Source of the DNA: Noviherbaspirillum sp. Root189
GTDB lineage: Bacteria; Pseudomonadota; Gammaproteobacteria; Burkholderiales; Burkholderiaceae_D
Reading direction: 5' to 3'
Assembly: GCF_001428545.1 (NCBI RefSeq)
Contig: NZ_LMHZ01000012.1
Coordinates: 248,546-312,545, forward strand
DNA: 64,000 nt
The position numbers and the translations under genes are program-made. Every line of letters starts with the position of its first letter. Positions within the stretch are counted from its first letter, which is position 1. Below the pieces are notes generated by a model that searched no databases, was not told the DNA's origin, and saw only the letters and a program-made list of their open reading frames with translations. Shown here piece by piece: positions 44,732-55,565 of this stretch.

Positions 44732-45136
44732 ATGACACCCCTGCAAAAACCATTCAGGATCGTGATTGCGGACGACGACAGTACAACCTGCAGCGTGTTG
44801 AGATTGCTGCTGCAGGAACACGGACATCAAGTCGTTGGCGAAGCGCATGATGGCGAAAAGGCGGTCGACATGTGCGAGATGCACAAGCCGGATATTGCCT
44901 TCCTCGATATACAGATGCCGCGCATGACCGGTCATGAAGCTGCCCGGCGTATCGTGGATCGCACGCCGGATGTCGGCATCATCATCGTCAGCGCAGTTCC
45001 GACGCTGGAGAATGTGCAGGCTGCTTTACAGGCCGGTGCCGCCAGCTTCGTCGTCAAACCGTTCAATGCGGTCAAAGTGGTCGATGCGATCGAGCAGTGT
45101 CGGCGCCAGAAAATGCGGCAATCTAGCTCTCCCTGA
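44732..45136 (+). CDS. Single-domain response regulator (CheY-like)
   Basis: The 134-residue product is a lone receiver. The acidic pair is in 'IVIADDDST', the phospho-acceptor Asp59 in 'IAFLDIQMPRMTG', the switch Ser in 'IIIVSAVPT', and Lys109 in 'FVVKPFNAVKV'. All catalytic residues are present and there is no output domain. AAGGA lies 5 bases before the ATG, 9 bases after the hybrid kinase stop, so the pair is an operon. It probably exchanges phosphate with the HPt or receiver of that protein. Its end overlaps the convergent astE stop by 14 bases. Confidence 0.93.
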   Translation: MTPLQKPFRIVIADDDSTTCSVLRLLLQEHGHQVVGEAHDGEKAVDMCEMHKPDIAFLDIQMPRMTGHEAARRIVDRTPDVGIIIVSAVPTLENVQAALQAGAASFVVKPFNAVKVVDAIEQCRRQKMRQSSSP

Positions 45137-46121
45137 CCACCATCAATCCCGCCCTGAAGCCCGCGCGAACACTGGGGTTGGGAAACACCACGTATTCGGT
45201 TGCCTCGCCTACCGTGTATTCAATGCCGGTGTCGCGGGCTATCAATTCACCCGGCTGCAATGGCGTGAAGTTTTTCGTGTTTTGGTCGAAACTCATGCTG
45301 AATGCATCGCTGCGCTTGATCAGCTCCTGCTTCACCCGGAATATTGCGGGTGAACTGGCATTGTCCGGAATGCCGCTGGACAAGAAGCGCGTCAGCGCAG
45401 TGGCCGTGTCTGCAAAACGACTCAAGTCATTACTGCCCAGCGCCGCCACCTGGCCAAGTTCAAGCGTGGCACTGCTCGCGCCATGTCGCTCCGCCGTATA
45501 GGCACTGTAGGTCCCGGCCGACGAGGGGCTCAGGATGACAGCCTCGATTGCCGCCTTGCCTAGCCAGCCGAGCAAGGCATCGCGATTCCGTTCGGGTATC
45601 CCTGCCGGCACGACGGCGAAGGTCGAGTAATGCGAGGCGCGAATCGCGGTGTGCAGGTCGAGATGCCACTTGTCTGCATCCGGAGTGCTGAAGAACGAAG
45701 CCGTAGCGCGCATGATCTGGTCCGCGCGTTCCGCTTCGGCGGTCCCTTGTAAATCAGCGCGCTCTACGCGAAACAGGCGGTTCAGATCAGCGTCGATGTA
45801 GCGCTTGCCGGCGGCAACCGCGGCGAGATTACCGACCACGATCATGAGGTCCACACCCAGGCGGCGTGGTGCGCCGGCAAACTCGTGAAGGATGTGACCC
45901 AGCATTTCCAGCGGCGCGGTCTCATCGCCATGCACACCGACGGACAACAGGATGCGCGGACGGGAACCCATGCCAGCCGATGCGAAAAGCTGCAGGATTC
46001 CCCGTGAAGGCATCCTGACGGACATACCGGCGTTGGCGAACCTGTCGGCAAGGTCTGTGAAATCACCAGTGGCAAGCGCGGTGACGGTTTCCTCAGCGCT
46101 TTGTTTCATATTGTCTTTCAT
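45123..46121 (-). CDS. astE: Succinylglutamate desuccinylase
   Basis: AstE performs the last step of the arginine succinyltransferase pathway, splitting N-succinylglutamate to succinate and glutamate. The 332-residue protein has zinc ligands His64 and Glu67 in 'SVGVHGDETAP' and the third His in 'WHLDLHTAIRAS'. The catalytic Glu is in 'ATLELGQVA'. No other ast gene lies nearby, which is unusual because astCADBE normally cluster; the rest of the pathway must be elsewhere if it is present. An alternative start four codons in (46109) is possible. Convergent overlap with the response-regulator gene is 14 bases. Confidence 0.9.
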   Translation of the reverse strand: MKDNMKQSAEETVTALATGDFTDLADRFANAGMSVRMPSRGILQLFASAGMGSRPRILLSVGVHGDETAPLEMLGHILHEFAGAPRRLGVDLMIVVGNLAAVAAGKRYIDADLNRLFRVERADLQGTAEAERADQIMRATASFFSTPDADKWHLDLHTAIRASHYSTFAVVPAGIPERNRDALLGWLGKAAIEAVILSPSSAGTYSAYTAERHGASSATLELGQVAALGSNDLSRFADTATALTRFLSSGIPDNASSPAIFRVKQELIKRSDAFSMSFDQNTKNFTPLQPGELIARDTGIEYTVGEATEYVVFPNPSVRAGFRAGLMVVRES

Positions 46122-46416
46122 TGGTTGATGGGATGGGCTTTCGATCTTTCATTGTCCGGATCCGCTTGAGCGCTTCGGTAGTGGGATTTGCCGAGCATGG
46201 TAGGCGGTTTGGCGCCGTCTAAAATTCTCTTGATTGCGCCACCGGCTGAAGTTTATTTTTTCCTCAGTCGTATCGTGCCGATCGGGAAACTGAAGAAGCT
46301 GAAGTGAATGCCGATGTCACAAAAAAAAAGCAGCCAATATTGGTGCAGAGAATTTAGGTTGCGTCCATACCAGTCCCGGACTACTCTGAAGTATGTCTAT
46401 TGCCAGGAGAAACGTT

Positions 46417-46734
46417 ATGGCCAGTGTCATGCAGCGTGAGTACGCATCCTTTGCGGAATTCTATCCGGTCTATCTCGCTGAGCATTCCAACCGCACTTGC
46501 CGGGAATTGCACTTCGTCGGTTCCACTCTTTCCCTGTTTTTTTTAGGCGCCCTGCTACTTACAGGCAACTGGTGGTGGCTGCTCGCCGCGCTGGTGTCCG
46601 GATACGGCTTCGCCTGGGTCGGGCATTTCGCTTTTGAAAAAAACCAGCCGGCAACCTTCAAACATCCCATTTATTCTTTCATGGGGGATTGGGTGATGTA
46701 TTGGCAGATGCTGACTGGGCAGGCGTCGTTCTAG
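46417..46734 (+). CDS. Small Mpo1-like (DUF962) membrane protein
   Basis: From the ATG at 46417, with AGGAGA 6 bases upstream, the protein has 105 residues; an ATG at 46393 lacks a site. 'YLAEHSNRTCRELHFVGSTL' carries the His-x3-Asn/Arg...His pattern of DUF962. Two hydrophobic segments follow, then 'AWVGHFAFEKNQPATFKHP', the second His group, and 'WVMYWQMLTG'. It is shorter than and clearly different from the family member at 25112. The 295-base gap upstream (46122-46416) holds no gene. It is convergent with the YihY gene. Confidence 0.87.
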   Translation: MASVMQREYASFAEFYPVYLAEHSNRTCRELHFVGSTLSLFFLGALLLTGNWWWLLAALVSGYGFAWVGHFAFEKNQPATFKHPIYSFMGDWVMYWQMLTGQASF

Positions 46735-46751
46735 CTTATGTTTGAGAGGCA

Positions 46752-48710
<1,959 letters not shown>

Positions 48711-48711
<1 letters not shown>

Positions 48712-49103
48712 TGCAGACTCGCTTCCAGCAAGGGTGTTACTTTGGTGCGACGATCAGCCTGATCGCACTGATCCTGCTCTGCGTGGCATGGGAACTGGTG
48801 CTTGCTCCGTTGCGCCCTGGCGGTTCATGGATGGTGCTCAAGGTGTTGCCGCTGCTGCTTCCCTTACGCGGCATCCTGAAGCGGAACATCTATACGATGC
48901 AGTGGTCTTCCATGCTGATCCTGTTGTATTTCACCGAAGGGATCGTGCGCGCGACGAGCGACAAGGGCCTGTCCGCTACGCTGGGTTGGGTAGAGGTCGC
49001 ACTGGTCTGCGTATTTTTTGTTTGCATCATTCTTTTTCTGCGCCCGTATAAACAGGAAGCAAAAAGAATTGCGCAGCAAGCCATCCAAAAAGCCTCCAAA
49101 TAA
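48711..49103 (+). CDS. DUF2069 integral membrane protein
   Basis: The 130-residue protein has three to four transmembrane segments: 'GATISLIALILLCVAWELVL', 'WMVLKVLPLLLPLRGI', 'WSSMLILLYFTEGIVR' and 'VEVALVCVFFVCIILFL'. The pattern 'LPLRGILKRNIYTMQW' is characteristic of DUF2069, which often follows wrbA in this lineage. A GAGGGG site precedes the ATG, which overlaps the wrbA-like stop by one base. Function unknown; coupling with a quinone reductase hints at a membrane redox role. Confidence 0.9.
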
Positions 49104-49111
49104 GCATAGCC

Positions 49112-50518
49112 ATGAACGACTTTCTGAGTAGCTGCCGCGACGTAGTCGGCGCAGCCAACGTGCTGACCGAAACAGCAGACCTTGAGCGTTACCTGACTGA
49201 CTGGCGTCGCCGCTACACAGGGCGCGCGCTCGGGGTAGTCCGTCCAGCCAACACCGATGAAGTCGCCGCGATCGTCCGGCTATGCAACCTGCACCGCGTG
49301 CCGCTGGTCCCGCAAGGCGGCAACACCGGACTGGTACTCGGCAGCGTGCCCGACCAAAGCGGCAACGCCATCGTGCTGTCACTCTCCCGCATGACGCGCA
49401 TCCGCGCCACCGACACCATCAACAACACCATGACGGTCGATGCCGGCTGCATCCTTGAACAGATCCAGAATGCGGCGGCGGAAGCCGGTCGCCTGTTCCC
49501 GCTGTCACTCGCTGCGGAAGGCAGCTGCACTATCGGCGGCAACCTCGCGACCAATGCAGGCGGCACCGCGGTACTTCGTTACGGCAACACACGCGAGCTC
49601 TGCCTGGGTCTTGAAGTCGTCACCGCACAAGGCGACATATGGAACGGCTTGCGAGGGCTCCGCAAGGACAATACCGGCTACGATCTGCGTGACCTGTTTA
49701 TCGGCGCCGAGGGTACGCTGGGCGTGATCACCGGCGCCGTACTCAAGCTCTTTCCGCAGCCGAAAGCCCAACTCACGGCACTGGCTGCGATGAACTCACC
49801 TGAAGAATCGCTACATTTCCTGTCGATGGCGCAGGAACGTTGCGGCGCGGCGCTGACCGGTTTCGAGCTGATGTCTGATTTTTGCCTGACTTTAGTTACC
49901 AAACACTTCCCGCAGATGCGCCTGCCCTTCCCGCAGTCCTATCCGCAATACGTCCTGCTGGAACTATCGGACAGCGAGTCGGAGGAACACGCCAACGACA
50001 TGCTCGAAGGCCTGGTGTCCGAAGCGCTTGAACAAGGAATGATCGCCGACGCCGTCATTGCATCGTCAATTGCACAATCCAAGGCTTTATGGAATTTACG
50101 TGAACATATTCCGCTGGCACAAGCCGAGGAAGGAAAAAACATCAAACACGATGTCTCGGTACCGATTTCACGCATTGGCGAATTCATTCGTGTCACCGAT
50201 GTGCTGCTTGCAGAGCAGTTCCCGGGTTGCCGCATGGTGACCTTTGGTCATCTCGGGGACGGTAACTTGCACTATAACGTTTCGCCACCCGAGAACGCAT
50301 CGCCGGATGCCTTCATCGAAAGCCAGCCGGCAATCAATCGCGTAGTGCACGACAGCGTGCATGCATTTGGCGGTTCGATCTCGGCGGAGCATGGTCTTGG
50401 CGCGTTGAAGCGTGACGAGGTGCGGGCCTACAAGTCCGAGGTGGAGTTGGGATTGATGCGTACGCTGAAGCAGGCGCTGGATCCGTTGAATATCATGAAT
50501 CCAGGGAAAGTGATTTAA
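49112..50518 (+). CDS. FAD-linked oxidase (GlcD/D-2-hydroxyacid dehydrogenase type)
   Basis: The 468-residue protein has the PCMH FAD-binding domain (about 35-215, 'VPLVPQGGNTGLVLGSVP', 'LAAEGSCTIGGNLATNAGG') and the FAD-oxidase C-terminal domain with 'FGHLGDGNLHYNVS' and 'SISAEHGLGALKRD'. Relatives oxidise D-lactate, glycolate or D-2-hydroxyglutarate and pass electrons to quinone or an electron-transfer flavoprotein. The single-gene form, without GlcE or GlcF, suggests the D-2-hydroxyglutarate/D-lactate branch. It lies 8 bases after the DUF2069 gene, and the next start codon directly follows its stop. Confidence 0.92.
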   Translation: MNDFLSSCRDVVGAANVLTETADLERYLTDWRRRYTGRALGVVRPANTDEVAAIVRLCNLHRVPLVPQGGNTGLVLGSVPDQSGNAIVLSLSRMTRIRATDTINNTMTVDAGCILEQIQNAAAEAGRLFPLSLAAEGSCTIGGNLATNAGGTAVLRYGNTRELCLGLEVVTAQGDIWNGLRGLRKDNTGYDLRDLFIGAEGTLGVITGAVLKLFPQPKAQLTALAAMNSPEESLHFLSMAQERCGAALTGFELMSDFCLTLVTKHFPQMRLPFPQSYPQYVLLELSDSESEEHANDMLEGLVSEALEQGMIADAVIASSIAQSKALWNLREHIPLAQAEEGKNIKHDVSVPISRIGEFIRVTDVLLAEQFPGCRMVTFGHLGDGNLHYNVSPPENASPDAFIESQPAINRVVHDSVHAFGGSISAEHGLGALKRDEVRAYKSEVELGLMRTLKQALDPLNIMNPGKVI

Positions 50519-50977
50519 GTGCGCACTTATTTTTTATGTGGTTCGTTAGTTGCCAGCCTTCTCTGCATTTCCATGCCAGCGTACGCGATCTACCGCTGCG
50601 AAGCTTCAGGCAAAATCAGCTATAGCGACATGCCATGCCCAGGTGCGAGGCAACTTGAAATCAGGGACTCGCAAATCGACAGCCCGGCTAGCGGGGAAAA
50701 ACAGCATATTGAAAACAAAAAGGCTCTCGAGAAGGTGGAAAATGCCCGCCATAGAGAAACCAAAACTCAATACAAGGCGCAGCAGCGGGCAGCGAAACAA
50801 CGAGCCGCATTGGACAAGAAGTGCGCTACATTATCGCGTCGCCAGCAATATGCCAGCGACGACGTGAGGACAGCCCCCCAAAAGTCCGTAGAGAAGGCCA
50901 GGCGTAAGGCAAGTCGGATCACGGAGCAGTATGAAGCAGAGTGCAAGGCAAGGCGGTCCGAGTTGTTGGCCAGTTAA
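50519..50977 (+). CDS. DUF4124-containing exported protein
   Basis: Translation probably starts at the GTG directly after the previous stop (TAA-GTG). The 152-residue product has a signal peptide ('FLCGSLVASLLCISMPAYA'), then a DUF4124 module: 'IYRCEASGKISYSDMPCPGA', with its two cysteines likely disulphide-bonded. The remainder is a highly charged Lys/Arg/Gln helix. Such proteins are common in betaproteobacteria and of unknown periplasmic role. It probably shares the transcript of the oxidase. Confidence 0.83.
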   Translation: MRTYFLCGSLVASLLCISMPAYAIYRCEASGKISYSDMPCPGARQLEIRDSQIDSPASGEKQHIENKKALEKVENARHRETKTQYKAQQRAAKQRAALDKKCATLSRRQQYASDDVRTAPQKSVEKARRKASRITEQYEAECKARRSELLAS

Positions 50978-51311
50978 AGCCCATTGATTCGAATGCCTTG
51001 GCTTACTGAAGCAGCACTGGAACTCGGCGTCAGCAAGGAAACGGCCTGTCAAAATTCATCCGATCCAAGACCCCTCGTCATGGTCAAGCACCCGCTCAAT
51101 GTGAGCAACCTGTATTAAATCAAGCGTGTTTAATACCGAAACACGCGATTTGCCATCGATATTTGCCGAGTTTCAACTCACTGGATCTGCGGAGAATAGA
51201 AGTAGCGACCACGGTTCAATAACGCAATCGCTTCAGTTGACCTTAGTCAATATTTACTTCCGGTTACTTTGTAATCTTAACAACAGGAAAATATTGCTAT
51301 GGTAAACAAAC
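50978..51311. other. 334-base gap with a hairpin and AT-rich promoter region
   Basis: GCGTGTTT-AATACCG-AAACACGC (51124-51146) is a perfect 8-base-pair hairpin without a T-run. A 41-codon forward frame at about 50993-51118 has no recognisable product. The last 70 bases before 51312 are AT-rich, with an extended -10-like TGCTATGGT at 51295-51303. No other gene is supported. Confidence 0.55.
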
Positions 51312-52187
51312 ATGCCGAATTGCATTCCAATTTTGGTTTATCACCGGATCGATAATGAAAGATTATCTACATCCACATCCCCCGCGGTATTTGCCAGCCA
51401 TCTCGAATGGTTGGCCAAGCGTGGATGGAGGTCATTAACGGTCAGTGAATTAGACTTCTATGCTGCCCGGGGAAAACGCATGCCGGCCAGGTCCTTCCTA
51501 CTGACCTTTGACGACGGCTATGAAAGTGTTTTTTTGGAAGCTCTCCCTGTATTGAAAAGCTTTAACTTTAGCGCCCTTTGTTTCCTTTCTACAAAATCAA
51601 TCAGGCATTCGGCAGTGTCTAGTTTGTCCGGCTCGCAGGGCGACCCCGGATTTTTATCGTGGCAGCAGATCAGGGAATTACAGTCAGACGGATGGATGGA
51701 GTTTCACTCCCATACGCATGAACACCGGCCACTGTCTGACCTGACCCGCAATGAGTTGACACAGGATCTCGCGACATCGCTCGACCACCTCACACAAGAG
51801 CTGGGACTTCCGGGTTCGCATTTCCGCCACCTGGCGTGGCCGTGGGGAGAGTCGCACGATGAGTCGCGCCAGATTGCCGCAAGGTTAGGTTTCCAGTACC
51901 AATACACGGTTGCCCGTTCCGGCTTTTTACATAGTTCGCCGTTGCAGAATGTGCCGCGCACCTGCTACGACGGCGCAACGCTGACAAACTTCGTTATCCA
52001 GTTTCAGTTGCAGACCGGCATATGCTCCAGCCTCTGGCATGCCGGCTATCCTTTGGTAAGGAAAGTTCGCCGCCCCGGTTTCAGCATCGCCTTTCGGGAT
52101 GAGACTTCGAGCGTACAAGTTACCGCCCCTATCCGTACTGGCCTTCCCTCGCAGCGCGATACGCCGAATATCGGTAAAGCTGGCTAG
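51312..52187 (+). CDS. NodB-type polysaccharide deacetylase, no signal peptide
   Basis: The 291-residue protein starts directly with the deacetylase fold: 'PILVYHRIDNERLSTSTSP', the metal Asp in 'LLTFDDGYESVF', and the His pair in 'MEFHSHTHEH'. 'WPWGESHDESRQIAARLGF' is the third motif. The usual N-terminal signal is absent, so it may be cytoplasmic or use another route. There is no Shine-Dalgarno; an extended -10 at 51295 would put the mRNA start close to the ATG. Base composition looks less GC-rich than the neighbours. It stands alone beside the 3' end of tRNA-Arg(UCU). Unlike the deacetylase at 21842 it has no extra modules. Confidence 0.9.
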   Translation: MPNCIPILVYHRIDNERLSTSTSPAVFASHLEWLAKRGWRSLTVSELDFYAARGKRMPARSFLLTFDDGYESVFLEALPVLKSFNFSALCFLSTKSIRHSAVSSLSGSQGDPGFLSWQQIRELQSDGWMEFHSHTHEHRPLSDLTRNELTQDLATSLDHLTQELGLPGSHFRHLAWPWGESHDESRQIAARLGFQYQYTVARSGFLHSSPLQNVPRTCYDGATLTNFVIQFQLQTGICSSLWHAGYPLVRKVRRPGFSIAFRDETSSVQVTAPIRTGLPSQRDTPNIGKAG

Positions 52188-52349
52188 GCCTTTCCTACTA
52201 CAGTTCCGCTATACGCGAAGTTGAGAGGCAAAGAAGATCACCGCGAGCGATATAAGCTGTCGCTGGACCGATTGAAAGGGATTGTGTTTCCAGATTGATA
52301 GCACAACGTAAGCAACCGCTATCAACGCAAGTGATAGAACTGATAGGAG

Positions 52350-52426
52350 TGGCCTGCCCAGCAGGAGTCGAACCTGCGACCTACGGCTTAGAAGGCCGTT
52401 GCTCTATCCAACTGAGCTATGGGCAG
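52350..52426 (-). tRNA. tRNA-Arg(UCU)
   Basis: The 77-base cloverleaf reads on the reverse strand. The acceptor CTGCCCA pairs with TGGGCAG. The anticodon stem ACGGC/GCCGT holds loop CTTCTAA (anticodon UCU), and the T arm is GCAGG-TTCGACT-CCTGC. Discriminator G and CCA are encoded. The gene points toward the deacetylase islet. Confidence 0.96.
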
Positions 52427-52548
52427 TCTGTACTGCGACGCGAAGATCTTCAGGAAATCTGAAGACCTCACAGTGAGGACATCGGCAACGGATGTTAACA
52501 ATCAAACGCGTCCGAGTCTGCGGATATTACCTCTAATGGGAAATCGTT

Positions 52549-55059
52549 TCAATGACTGGAAGAAGGCTCGTTCAAATTTGAGGAAGTCGACGCTACCAAT
52601 TCCTCCAGTGTTGCGGCCGGTACTGGACGGCTCAGAAGATAGCCCTGCATCTCATCACACTGCTGCTCGCGCAGAAATGCGAGCTGCTCAGCCGTTTCCA
52701 CGCCTTCAGCGATGACTCGCATCTTGAGACTGTGGGCCAGCGCAATCACGGCTTTGGCGATTGCCGCGTCGTCCGCATCGGTGGTGATGTCGCGCACAAA
52801 CGACCTGTCAATCTTGAGCGAATTGATGGGAAAGCGTTTGAGATAACTCAGGCTGGAGTAGCCAGTCCCGAAATCGTCGATCGACAGATGGACGCCCATG
52901 TCGCTCAGTTTATGCAGCGTTGCCGCAGCGGCCTCGGGATTTTCCATGACGACGCTTTCGGTAATTTCGAGTTCCAGCCAGTCCGGCCGACAGCCGGTCT
53001 GCTCCAGGACATGTGAAACGACTTTCACGATATCTTGATGCTTGAACTGGCGAGCGGAGAGATTGACGGCCACCTTGAGCGGGGCGGTAATGCCCGCGTC
53101 ATGCCAGGCTTTTTTCTGAGTGCAGGCGGTGCGTAGTACCCATTCACCTATCTGGACGATCAGGCCGGCCTCCTCGGCGATGGGAATGAAATCGCTGGGG
53201 AAAACCATGGCTTGTCCTGGTGGCTCCCAACGCAGCAACGCTTCCGCACCGATAATGCGTCCGGACGCAATGTCCATCTGCGGCTGATAATGCACGACGA
53301 ATTCATTGCGCTCCAATGCCCGGCGCAGACCACTTTCCAGCTTCAGGCGATCAAGGGCACGCGAATTCATTTCATGCGCATAGAACTGGAAATTATTGCG
53401 TCCTGCATCCTTGGCCCGGTACATCGCGGTATCGGCATTCTTGAGCAACGTCTGGCCATCGCTGCCGTCCTTGGGATACATGCTGATGCCAATGCTGCCG
53501 GTTGGATAAAATTCGTGCCCCTGGACCATCAGTGGTCGCGACAGGTCTTCAAGTATCTGCTGGGCCAGAATGGCAACTGCATCATCCTTGACCACGTCGG
53601 GACGGATGATCACGAATTCGTCGCCTCCCAGACGGGCAATGGTATCCCCGGCACGCACGCTCGCGGACAAACGCCGGGCGATCTCCATGATGATCTTGTC
53701 ACCGGCATCATGACCGAGACTGTCGTTAATGTTTTTGAAGCGGTCGAGGTCGATCAGCATAACGGCGACCTGTTCCTCCGAGCGCTCAGCGAACACCAGT
53801 GCCTGTGACAGGCGGTCAAGTAACAGCGAGCGATTAGGTAGGCTGGTCAAGGCGTCGTGGTTCGCCAGGTGCAGCAACTCTTCTTCTATCTGCTTGCGTC
53901 TCGATATATCTTCAACGACGGTGCTGTAGTACTTGGGATTGCCACTGTCGCTACGCACCATCGAGCTGGTCAGGTTCACCCATATGTAATACCCGTTCTT
54001 GTGACGATAGCGTTTCTCGCGGCTCTTCTCGTCGATTTCACCTGCGATCATTCGCCTGGCAAGAGCCCAGTCGGTGCCCACATCGTCCGGATGCGTGACA
54101 TCCTGGAAGCGCATGCCGAGCAATTCGCTCTGGGTGTATCCGACGATTTCGCACAGCTTCTTGTTGACCATCAGCCAGCGTCCATCCGGCGAAACATGTG
54201 CCAGTCCGACCGCAGCCTGGTTGAACGCGACGCGAAAGCGTTGTTCACTGTCGCGCAGGACTGCCTCGGCTTTGATACGCGCCGTGATGTCGCGCACCAC
54301 GGCCACCAGCAACTGCCGGCCTTCGGACATGAACGCGCGCATATACACTTCTACCGGCAAACGCTTGCCATCCTTGCGCTGATGGAGCGTTTCAATCGTT
54401 CCGGTCTTGTGCTCGCTCTGAATGACTTCATTGAAGCGGCGCTGAATCTTATCGAATTCGCCCGGATCGGGTTTGAGATCTTGCGGCCCGAGTTGCATCA
54501 ATTCTTCGTAGCTGTAGCCTAGCGTCGAAAGCGCAGTCTTATTCGCATCGATGAAGCGCATCAGCTCATGATCGATCAGGTAGACCGCATCAATGGAACT
54601 GTCCAACGCCATGCGGAAGCGCTTCAGTTCTTCCTGCGAACGGATACGTTCGGTGATGTCCTGCGCCATGACGAGGAATACCTTGTCCGGCTTGGCAGGC
54701 GTAATGGCTATTTTTAATTCGACATGACGGTGGCCGTCTGGTGTGCGCAGGGTGAGCGCCATTGCATCGTGCGGAGGGGACGCACCGTTACCATCGCCGT
54801 CACTGTGGGTAGCCAGCACGAGCCACTTTTCGAGAATGTCGCTGTCAATCACGGACCGCAACGGCAAACCCATCGTTGCCCGACTGTCGGAGATAGAGAA
54901 CAAGTCGCACATCGCCCGATTGATACGCAGAATTCGCAGCGTTGCATCCACAAGCATCAGGCCAGATGACATCGACGCAATGGCCTGCTCGGCCTGCCGC
55001 TGCAGATGGGCGTCACGCACCGCCATCAACTCAGCCGCACCGGCGTCAACATGCTCCAT
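52549..55059 (-). CDS. PAS-PAS-PAS-GGDEF-EAL cyclic-di-GMP protein
   Basis: From the ATG at 55059, with GAGAGG 7-8 bases upstream, the protein has 836 residues. Three PAS domains (about 30-140, 145-270, 275-395) precede the GGDEF domain, with intact GGDEF at 478-482 in 'ARLGGDEFVII'. The EAL domain has 'AEALLRW' near 605 and the metal-site 'IDDFGTGYSSL'. 'RDITARIKAE' and 'DISRRKQIEEEL' are typical PAC ends. No transmembrane segment is seen, so it senses cytoplasmic signals. Both catalytic motifs are intact, so it could make or break cyclic-di-GMP. It stands alone between tRNA-Arg and tRNA-Pro. Confidence 0.95.
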   Translation of the reverse strand: MEHVDAGAAELMAVRDAHLQRQAEQAIASMSSGLMLVDATLRILRINRAMCDLFSISDSRATMGLPLRSVIDSDILEKWLVLATHSDGDGNGASPPHDAMALTLRTPDGHRHVELKIAITPAKPDKVFLVMAQDITERIRSQEELKRFRMALDSSIDAVYLIDHELMRFIDANKTALSTLGYSYEELMQLGPQDLKPDPGEFDKIQRRFNEVIQSEHKTGTIETLHQRKDGKRLPVEVYMRAFMSEGRQLLVAVVRDITARIKAEAVLRDSEQRFRVAFNQAAVGLAHVSPDGRWLMVNKKLCEIVGYTQSELLGMRFQDVTHPDDVGTDWALARRMIAGEIDEKSREKRYRHKNGYYIWVNLTSSMVRSDSGNPKYYSTVVEDISRRKQIEEELLHLANHDALTSLPNRSLLLDRLSQALVFAERSEEQVAVMLIDLDRFKNINDSLGHDAGDKIIMEIARRLSASVRAGDTIARLGGDEFVIIRPDVVKDDAVAILAQQILEDLSRPLMVQGHEFYPTGSIGISMYPKDGSDGQTLLKNADTAMYRAKDAGRNNFQFYAHEMNSRALDRLKLESGLRRALERNEFVVHYQPQMDIASGRIIGAEALLRWEPPGQAMVFPSDFIPIAEEAGLIVQIGEWVLRTACTQKKAWHDAGITAPLKVAVNLSARQFKHQDIVKVVSHVLEQTGCRPDWLELEITESVVMENPEAAAATLHKLSDMGVHLSIDDFGTGYSSLSYLKRFPINSLKIDRSFVRDITTDADDAAIAKAVIALAHSLKMRVIAEGVETAEQLAFLREQQCDEMQGYLLSRPVPAATLEELVASTSSNLNEPSSSH

Positions 55060-55356
55060 GCAATGGCCTCTCTGGCAATCCGGGATACAAAAACTGCTTT
55101 TGTGCGAACGCCAACATTTCCCCAATTAACACATTGTCGTGACGGCCAGATTATCTCAGTCGCCAAGAGACAAAGCAATCTGCAGACACTGTTTGTCGGC
55201 AATCGGTACATTACTTGCTACCGTGCGTCCAGAACGTGTGCATCTACCAGCGGATCGCATAGGATGAATGAACAACGAGGGAAGTCTGTGCCGTGAGTCT
55301 CGGCCACGATCCCTGTGTTTGAGAAGTGGAAATAGAGCGAAAATAGAGCGGAAATA

Positions 55357-55390
55357 GAAAAGGGGCTAGCTAAAAAGCTAACCCCCTTTT
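55357..55390 (-). terminator. Terminator after tRNA-Pro
   Basis: AAAAGGGG-C-TAGCT, a short A-rich loop and AGCTA-A-CCCCCTTTT form a stem with a T-run on the reverse strand, 6 bases after the tRNA. The remaining gap 55060-55356 contains no gene and should hold the promoter of the PAS-GGDEF-EAL gene. Confidence 0.82.
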
Positions 55391-55395
55391 AAACT

Positions 55396-55472
55396 TGGTC
55401 GGAGTACAAGGATTCGAACCTTGGACCCCCTGGTCCCAAACCAGGTGCGCTACCGGGCTGCGCCACACTCCG
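55396..55472 (-). tRNA. tRNA-Pro(UGG)
   Basis: The 77-base cloverleaf lies on the reverse strand. The acceptor is CGGAGTG/TACTCCG, with a G-T closing pair. The anticodon stem ACCTGG/CCAGG holds loop TTTGGGA (anticodon UGG), and the T arm is CAAGG-TTCGAAT-CCTTG. Discriminator A and CCA are encoded. Confidence 0.96.
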
Positions 55473-55565
55473 AAGAATTAGATCATACCTGAGCAGCACT
55501 CTCAGGTCAATTCAAGGAAGCCTTTTAATCTGGTATTTGCGCAAATTTAAAGATTTGAAGGCAAG

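Noticed and set aside
50993-51118. 41-codon forward frame after the DUF4124 gene
   Set aside because: It has no ribosome-binding site, no family resemblance and no repeat elsewhere; too little to call a gene or a remnant.
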